From Microbacterium saccharophilum (GTDB lineage: Bacteria > Actinomycetota > Actinomycetes > Actinomycetales > Microbacteriaceae): a DNA stretch of 64,000 nucleotides. The DNA lies in assembly GCF_007992455.1 (NCBI RefSeq), contig NZ_BKAH01000003.1, positions 186,001-250,000 of the forward strand, given 5' to 3'. Every line of letters begins with the position of its first letter. Positions within the stretch are counted from its first letter, which is position 1. The notes under the pieces were generated by a model. The model searched no databases. It was given only the letters and a program-made list of their open reading frames with translations, and had not been told where the DNA came from. Of the stretch, positions 59,948 through 64,000 are shown piece after piece. The position numbers and the translations under genes were made by a program.

Positions 59948-61036
59948 TCAGTACCTCACCCTCGGGTCGATGAACGCCGCGATGATGTCGACGAGGAAGT
60001 TGGTGGCGGCCACGATGATCGCGATCATCGCGACGATGCCCTGCACGGCGACGTAGTCGCGAGCGGCGAGGTAGTGGGTCAGCTGCGACCCGAGTCCGTT
60101 CCACTCGAACGTCGTCTCGGTCAGCACGGCCCCGCCGAGCATGAGGGCGATCTGCATGCCGATGACCGTGATGATCGGGATGAGGGCCGGCCGGTACGCG
60201 TGCTTGCGGACGAGGCGGAACTCCCCGACGCCGCGCGAGCGGGCGGCATCCACGAACGGCATGTTGTAGGTCCCGATGACGTTCGTGCGGACCAGCCGCA
60301 GGAAGATCCCCGCCGTGACCAGTCCGAGCGTCACGGCCGGGAGGACGGCGTGCTCGATGACGTCCTGGACGTAGGCGCCGTTGCCCGTCGCGAGGGCGTC
60401 GATGAGGTAGATGCCGGTGCCGTCGCCGCGGTTGAGGGCGATGCCGGTCCGCGCGTCGGCGCGGCCGCTGACGGGGAGCCAGCCCAGCCACACCGAGAAG
60501 ACGAGCTTCCCGACGAGGCCGGCGAAGAACACGGGCGTCGCGTAGAAGAGGATGGCGGCGACGCGCAGCACCGCGTCCGGCCAGCGGTCACGGAGCGCGG
60601 AAGCGACCATGCCGAGCGGGATCCCGACGATGAGGGCCACCACGAGGGCGTAGACGACGAGTTCGAACGTGGCGGTGCCGTAGGTGATGAGGACTTCGCC
60701 GACCGGCCGGTTGTCGGTGAGCGTCGTGCCGAAGTTGCCGGTGAAGATCTGACCCAGGTACTCGAGGTACTGCACGATGATCGGGCGGTCGTAGCCCGCC
60801 TCGGCGATGCGCTCGGCGAGCTGGTCGGCGGGCAGGCGTCCGCCGAGCGCGGCCGTGATGGGGTCGCCGGTCAGTCGGAGGAGGAAGAAGACGAGGGTGA
60901 CGAGGATGAACACCGTCGGGATCATCAGCAGGAACCGCACCAGCACATAGCGGCCGAAGGAGCCGCCGCTCTTACGGGATGCGGCGAGAGCTGCGGGCGG
61001 TTGGTCGACCGGTGCCGCGGCGAGGTCGATCGTCAT
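59948..61036 (-). CDS. Peptide-type ABC transporter permease (DppB-like)
   Basis: A 362-residue permease starting with a hydrophilic extension of about 25 residues, then RYVLVRFLLMIPTVFILVTLVFFLLRLTGDP and the coupling loop FVDAARSRGVGEFRLVRKHAYRPALIPIITV. A 100-base gap with a hairpin separates it from the binding-protein gene, which allows more binding protein than permease to be made. Confidence 0.93.
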   Translation of the reverse strand: MTIDLAAAPVDQPPAALAASRKSGGSFGRYVLVRFLLMIPTVFILVTLVFFLLRLTGDPITAALGGRLPADQLAERIAEAGYDRPIIVQYLEYLGQIFTGNFGTTLTDNRPVGEVLITYGTATFELVVYALVVALIVGIPLGMVASALRDRWPDAVLRVAAILFYATPVFFAGLVGKLVFSVWLGWLPVSGRADARTGIALNRGDGTGIYLIDALATGNGAYVQDVIEHAVLPAVTLGLVTAGIFLRLVRTNVIGTYNMPFVDAARSRGVGEFRLVRKHAYRPALIPIITVIGMQIALMLGGAVLTETTFEWNGLGSQLTHYLAARDYVAVQGIVAMIAIIVAATNFLVDIIAAFIDPRVRY

Positions 61037-61090
61037 GGAGAGAGCCTAACTGTGGGCCGGGCGGAGCCCGGGTCGTGCGGACGGAAAGGC

Positions 61091-61123
61091 GGTGGGGCGG
61101 CCCGACCTGCGGACCGCCCCACC
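61091..61123 (-). terminator. Hairpin between binding-protein and permease genes
   Basis: GGTGGGGCGG (61091-61100) pairs with CCGCCCCACC (61114-61123) in the gap between the binding protein stop (61138) and the DppB-like start (61036). It is likely a partial terminator or mRNA stabiliser. Confidence 0.6.
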
Positions 61124-61137
61124 GGTGCTCATTCCGT

Positions 61138-62772
61138 CTACTTCGTGATCGGGGCGAACCGGAGCTTGAACGACGCGTCGAGGAGTACGCCCTCGACGTC
61201 GGCTCCGGTCACCGCGACCTGGGCGCCCTGCAGCAGCGGGACGGTGGACAGGTCGCCGGCGACGAGCTCCTGGATCTGCTCGATCATCCCGGTGCGGGTG
61301 TCGACATCCGGCTCCACGGCCTGCTCGAGGATCAGGTCGTTGACCTCGGGGTTGTCGTAGTGGTTGCCGAGGAAGTTCTCCTTGAGGAAGAACGGCGTCA
61401 GGTAGTTGTCCGCGTCGGAGTAGTCCGGGAACCAGCCGAGCTGGTACGCCGGGTAGACGTCGGCCGTGCGGTCCTTGGAGTACTGGACCCACTCGGTGGA
61501 CTTCAGGTCGACCTCGAACAGGCCGTCGGCCTCGAGCTGCTCCTTCACGAGCGCGTACTCGTCACCCGAGGAGGGACCGTAGTGGTCGGGGCTGTACTGC
61601 AGGCTGAGCTTGACCGGCGTGGTCACGCCCGCAGCCTCCAGCGTGGCCTTCGCCTTCGCGGCATCCGGACCGCCGTCGCCGTCGCCGTACAGGCCCTTCA
61701 GCGCGTCGGTCGCGCCGGCGAAGCCCTCCGGGACGTAGGAGTACAGCGGCGTGTAGGTGCCCTTGTAGACCTGCTCCGAGATCGCCTCGCGGTCGACCAG
61801 GTCCGCCACGGCCTGACGGACGGCGAGAGCCTTCGCGGGGTCCGCCTCGCTCGTGCCGGCGCCGTACGGCTGCGTGTTGAAGTTGAACACGATGTAGCGG
61901 ATCTCGCCGCCGGGGCCGTCGACGACCTTGACGCTGTCGCGACCCTTCAGGTCCTCGACGTCGGTCGCGGACAGGCTGCGGTACGCCACGTCGATGTCGC
62001 CCTCCTGCACGGCGAGCTTCAGGTTCGACGACTCCCCGTAGTAGCTGAGGATGACGCCGCCGTTGACGGGCGCGTCGAGGAGGCCCTGGTACTCCTCGTT
62101 CGGCGTGAACTCGACGGTCTTGTTGAAGTCCCACGAGGTGATCGTGTAGGGACCGCCGAAGGCGTTGGCGTCGACGATGTCGGCGTCGGGGGTCAGCGCG
62201 TCGGCCGCGAAGACCTCGTCATCGACGATGGCGCCCGGGAAGCTCGTCAGGATGAACGGGAAGACCTGGTCGTTCTCCGTCTTGAGCTTGAAGACGACGG
62301 TCGTGTCGTCCGGGGTCTCGACGCTGTCGAGGTTGTAGAGGAGGCTCGACGCGCCGTTCGGGTCGGCGATGGCGACGTTGCGGTCGAAGGAGAACTTCAC
62401 GTCGGCCGACGTCAGGTCGTTGCCGTTGGCCCACTTCAGACCGGCCGGCAGCGTCACGGTGTACTCGGTCGGGGAGGTGAACTCCGCCGACTCGGCGAGG
62501 TCGGGCACGACCTCGGTGCTGTTGTAGTCGGTGTTGACCAGGTACGGGAAGACCTGGGTCTGCACGGCGAGCGAGCCGTTGTCGTAGGAGCCGGCCGGGT
62601 CGAGGGTCGTGACCTTGTCGGTCGTGCCGACGATGATGGGCTCGGCCGACGACGCGTCGTCGCCGTTGTTCTGGGCGCCGCCGCCGGCGCAGCCGGCCAG
62701 GAGGAGCGCCGAGACGCCGAGCGCCCCGATGGCGAGGCCGGCGCGGCCCCGCGTGCTGTGGTGCAGTGACAT
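61138..62772 (-). CDS. Peptide/nickel-type ABC transporter substrate-binding lipoprotein
   Basis: A 544-residue family 5 binding protein. The lipobox is LLLAGC (Cys28), and a Gly/Asn/Asp linker follows. The body has VTTLDPAGSYDNGSLAVQTQVF, PDLAESAEFTSPTEYTVTLPAGLKWANGNDLTSADVKFS and VRQAVADLVDREAISEQVYKGTYTPLYSYVPEG, all standard for this family. The ATG at 62772 follows AGAGG. Ligands could be peptides, opines or other small molecules. It leads the transporter operon. Confidence 0.92.
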   Translation of the reverse strand: MSLHHSTRGRAGLAIGALGVSALLLAGCAGGGAQNNGDDASSAEPIIVGTTDKVTTLDPAGSYDNGSLAVQTQVFPYLVNTDYNSTEVVPDLAESAEFTSPTEYTVTLPAGLKWANGNDLTSADVKFSFDRNVAIADPNGASSLLYNLDSVETPDDTTVVFKLKTENDQVFPFILTSFPGAIVDDEVFAADALTPDADIVDANAFGGPYTITSWDFNKTVEFTPNEEYQGLLDAPVNGGVILSYYGESSNLKLAVQEGDIDVAYRSLSATDVEDLKGRDSVKVVDGPGGEIRYIVFNFNTQPYGAGTSEADPAKALAVRQAVADLVDREAISEQVYKGTYTPLYSYVPEGFAGATDALKGLYGDGDGGPDAAKAKATLEAAGVTTPVKLSLQYSPDHYGPSSGDEYALVKEQLEADGLFEVDLKSTEWVQYSKDRTADVYPAYQLGWFPDYSDADNYLTPFFLKENFLGNHYDNPEVNDLILEQAVEPDVDTRTGMIEQIQELVAGDLSTVPLLQGAQVAVTGADVEGVLLDASFKLRFAPITK

Positions 62773-62821
62773 GTGTACCTCTGCTGTGTCGATGACGGTC
62801 CCGTCGGCAGACGGGTCCAAC

Positions 62822-62850
62822 TCGCTATCTTTCACCCGACCCGGCCGCAA
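62822..62850 (-). promoter_or_regulatory. Candidate promoter of the ABC transporter operon
   Basis: TTGCGG (62850-62845) and TAGCGA (62827-62822) on the minus strand are 17 bases apart, 50 bases before the binding-protein start. Both are reasonable matches. The transcript would include a normal leader. Confidence 0.45.
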
Positions 62851-62925
62851 ATCGTGCCTCGCGCCCAATTCGTAACGAGACTGAAACCCGGGGGCCGCGG
62901 CACCGCGTGCCGCCGGGGCGGCCGA

Positions 62926-64000
62926 TCAGGCGCGCAGCGCGTCGTCGACCGCGGCCGTGAGGGACAGGAACCGCTCGTTGTGCGCGAGGTCCTCGACGAG
63001 CACCGCCCGCCCGTCGCCGTCGGCGAGCGGGATCTGCCAGTTCGGATACTCCTTGTCGGTCCCGGGCTGGTTCTGGACGCGGCGCTCGCCCACGGCATCC
63101 ACGAGGGCGACGCCGAGCAGCAGCGACGGCGATGCCGTGATGAGGACGTTCAGCGCCTCGATGACCTCCTGCTCGGTCGGCTCTGCCCCGATGAGGCCGC
63201 GCTCGCGGAGGAGCCGCAGCATCGCGCCCCGTTCCGCCGCGGCGTCGGCGAGCGCGTCCTCGACGGACTGCTCGAGCAGGCCCAGGCGCGCGCGCAGCGC
63301 GACGTGCTCGTCGGCGAGGTAGCCGGCGGTGGGGGGCAGGTCGTGCGTGTTGACGGTCGCGAGGAGCTCCCGCCGCCAGCGCTCGGGCGGCCGGGGACCG
63401 TCCTCCTCCTGCTCGAACCACAGGACGCTGGTGCCGAGAATGCCGCGGGCCGACAGGTAGTCGCGCACCCACGGCTCGACGTTGCCGAGGTCCTCGCCGA
63501 TGAGGACGGCCCCCGCGCGGTGCGCCTCGAGGGCGAGCACGCCGATCATCGCCTCGTGGTCGTACCGGACGTAGGTCCCGGCGCCCGCGCCCAGCCCGGT
63601 CGGGATCCACCACAGCCGGAAGAGCCCGATCACGTGGTCGATGCGCAGCGCCCCGGCATGCCGGAGGAGGGTCCGGATCATGTCGCGCAGCGGCGCATAC
63701 CCGGCGCGGGCGAGGGCCGGCGGCAGCCAGGGCGGCTGGTTCCAGTCCTGTCCCTGCTGGTTGTACATGTCGGGGGGCGCCCCGACGGTGATGCCCTGGG
63801 CGTACATGTCGCGCAGCGACCAGGCATCCGACCCCTTGGTGTGCACGCCCACGGCGAGGTCGTGCATGACGCCGATCCGCATGCCGGATGCCGTCGCGGC
63901 GGCCTGCGCCGCGGCGACCTGCTCGTCGGCGATCCACTGCAGCCAGGCGTGGAAGTCGACCCGGTCCGCGAGCGGCGTACGCAGCTCGGCGACGAGCGGC
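62926..64000 (-). CDS. malQ: 4-alpha-glucanotransferase, partial at window edge
   Basis: The C-terminal 357 codons of MalQ, which transfers glucan chains in maltodextrin and glycogen metabolism; the start lies beyond the window. GH77 motifs are seen: GVMHDLAVGVHTKGSDAW (Asp acid base region), LRIDHVIGLFRLWWIP (catalytic region), GAVLIGEDLGNVEPWVR (Glu), and VNTHDLPPTAGYLADEHV (final Asp/His site). It ends at 62926, 76 bases before the transporter promoter. Confidence 0.93.
   Translation of the reverse strand, partial: PLVAELRTPLADRVDFHAWLQWIADEQVAAAQAAATASGMRIGVMHDLAVGVHTKGSDAWSLRDMYAQGITVGAPPDMYNQQGQDWNQPPWLPPALARAGYAPLRDMIRTLLRHAGALRIDHVIGLFRLWWIPTGLGAGAGTYVRYDHEAMIGVLALEAHRAGAVLIGEDLGNVEPWVRDYLSARGILGTSVLWFEQEEDGPRPPERWRRELLATVNTHDLPPTAGYLADEHVALRARLGLLEQSVEDALADAAAERGAMLRLLRERGLIGAEPTEQEVIEALNVLITASPSLLLGVALVDAVGERRVQNQPGTDKEYPNWQIPLADGDGRAVLVEDLAHNERFLSLTAAVDDALRA

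Overview
The window is high-GC actinobacterial DNA, most likely from the Microbacteriaceae and closest in style to Microbacterium. This is inferred from strong codon bias, frequent GTG starts, TANNNT -10 elements six to seven bases before start codons, DUF222/HNH proteins, Zur- and DtxR-type sites, and the rpsF-ssb-rpsR-rplI...dnaB neighbourhood. No rRNA, tRNA, CRISPR array, prophage or insertion sequence was seen. Genes run off both edges: an EamA transporter on the left and malQ on the right.

Layout. 1-4.6 kb: an EamA exporter and a lipoprotein of the serine beta-lactamase fold with altered catalytic motifs, a DUF2470 gene and a heme oxygenase behind a DtxR/IdeR-like box (the heme oxygenase reading frame is broken by one base), then a PIF1/RecD-like helicase. 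4.6-10.8 kb: two membrane proteins (one a CopD-CtaG copper/oxidase assembly protein), HU, the cysteine-poor ribosomal genes rpmB-rpmG-rpsN, and a frameshifted DUF222/HNH gene. 10.8-17.7 kb: one eight-gene zinc operon read leftward (znuA-znuC-znuB-zur-permease-TIGR03943-beta-propeller-like-AAG) with a clear Zur box in its promoter. 17.8-22.4 kb: a branched-chain 2-oxoacid dehydrogenase operon and an aminotransferase. 22.5-26.5 kb: a holin-like membrane protein, a WXG100-like protein with an alpha/beta hydrolase partner, a low-molecular-weight tyrosine phosphatase and purB, followed by a 122-bp direct repeat.

26.9-41 kb is ordinary accessory metabolism: VOC proteins, sugar dehydrogenase, oxidoreductases, an AraC regulator, a MATE exporter, a second (intact) DUF222/HNH protein, and a flavin electron-transfer module (ferric-reductase-like membrane protein, FMN-binding lipid-side protein, ApbE). 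41-48 kb holds dnaB and the rplI-rpsR-ssb-rpsF operon. Between them lie a Pro/Val-repeat secreted protein, a chaplin-like surface protein with five repeats and an LAQTG sorting signal, and a Gfo/Idh dehydrogenase. A cluster of DnaA-box-like 9-mers precedes dnaB. 48-51 kb: a macrolide-type glycosyltransferase divergent from a TetR gene over a shared operator, and a DUF3137-like protein.

51.4-57.2 kb is a nonulosonate (sialic-acid-like) surface glycan locus: a GT2 enzyme, a polysialyltransferase-family enzyme, a CMP-sugar synthetase fused to a HAD phosphatase, NeuB, and a DUF6716 glycosyltransferase, with a PHO-box-like direct repeat before neuB. 57.3-62.8 kb is a dipeptide/oligopeptide-type ABC importer (SBP, two permeases, one fused double ATPase), and the window ends in malQ.

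The parts most worth following are the chaplin-like LAQTG protein with its neighbour, the nonulosonate operon with a possible phosphate-control site, the unusual passenger genes in the Zur operon, the WXG100-like/hydrolase pair and the 122-bp repeat. All functional calls come from reading motifs by eye; no database search was run.
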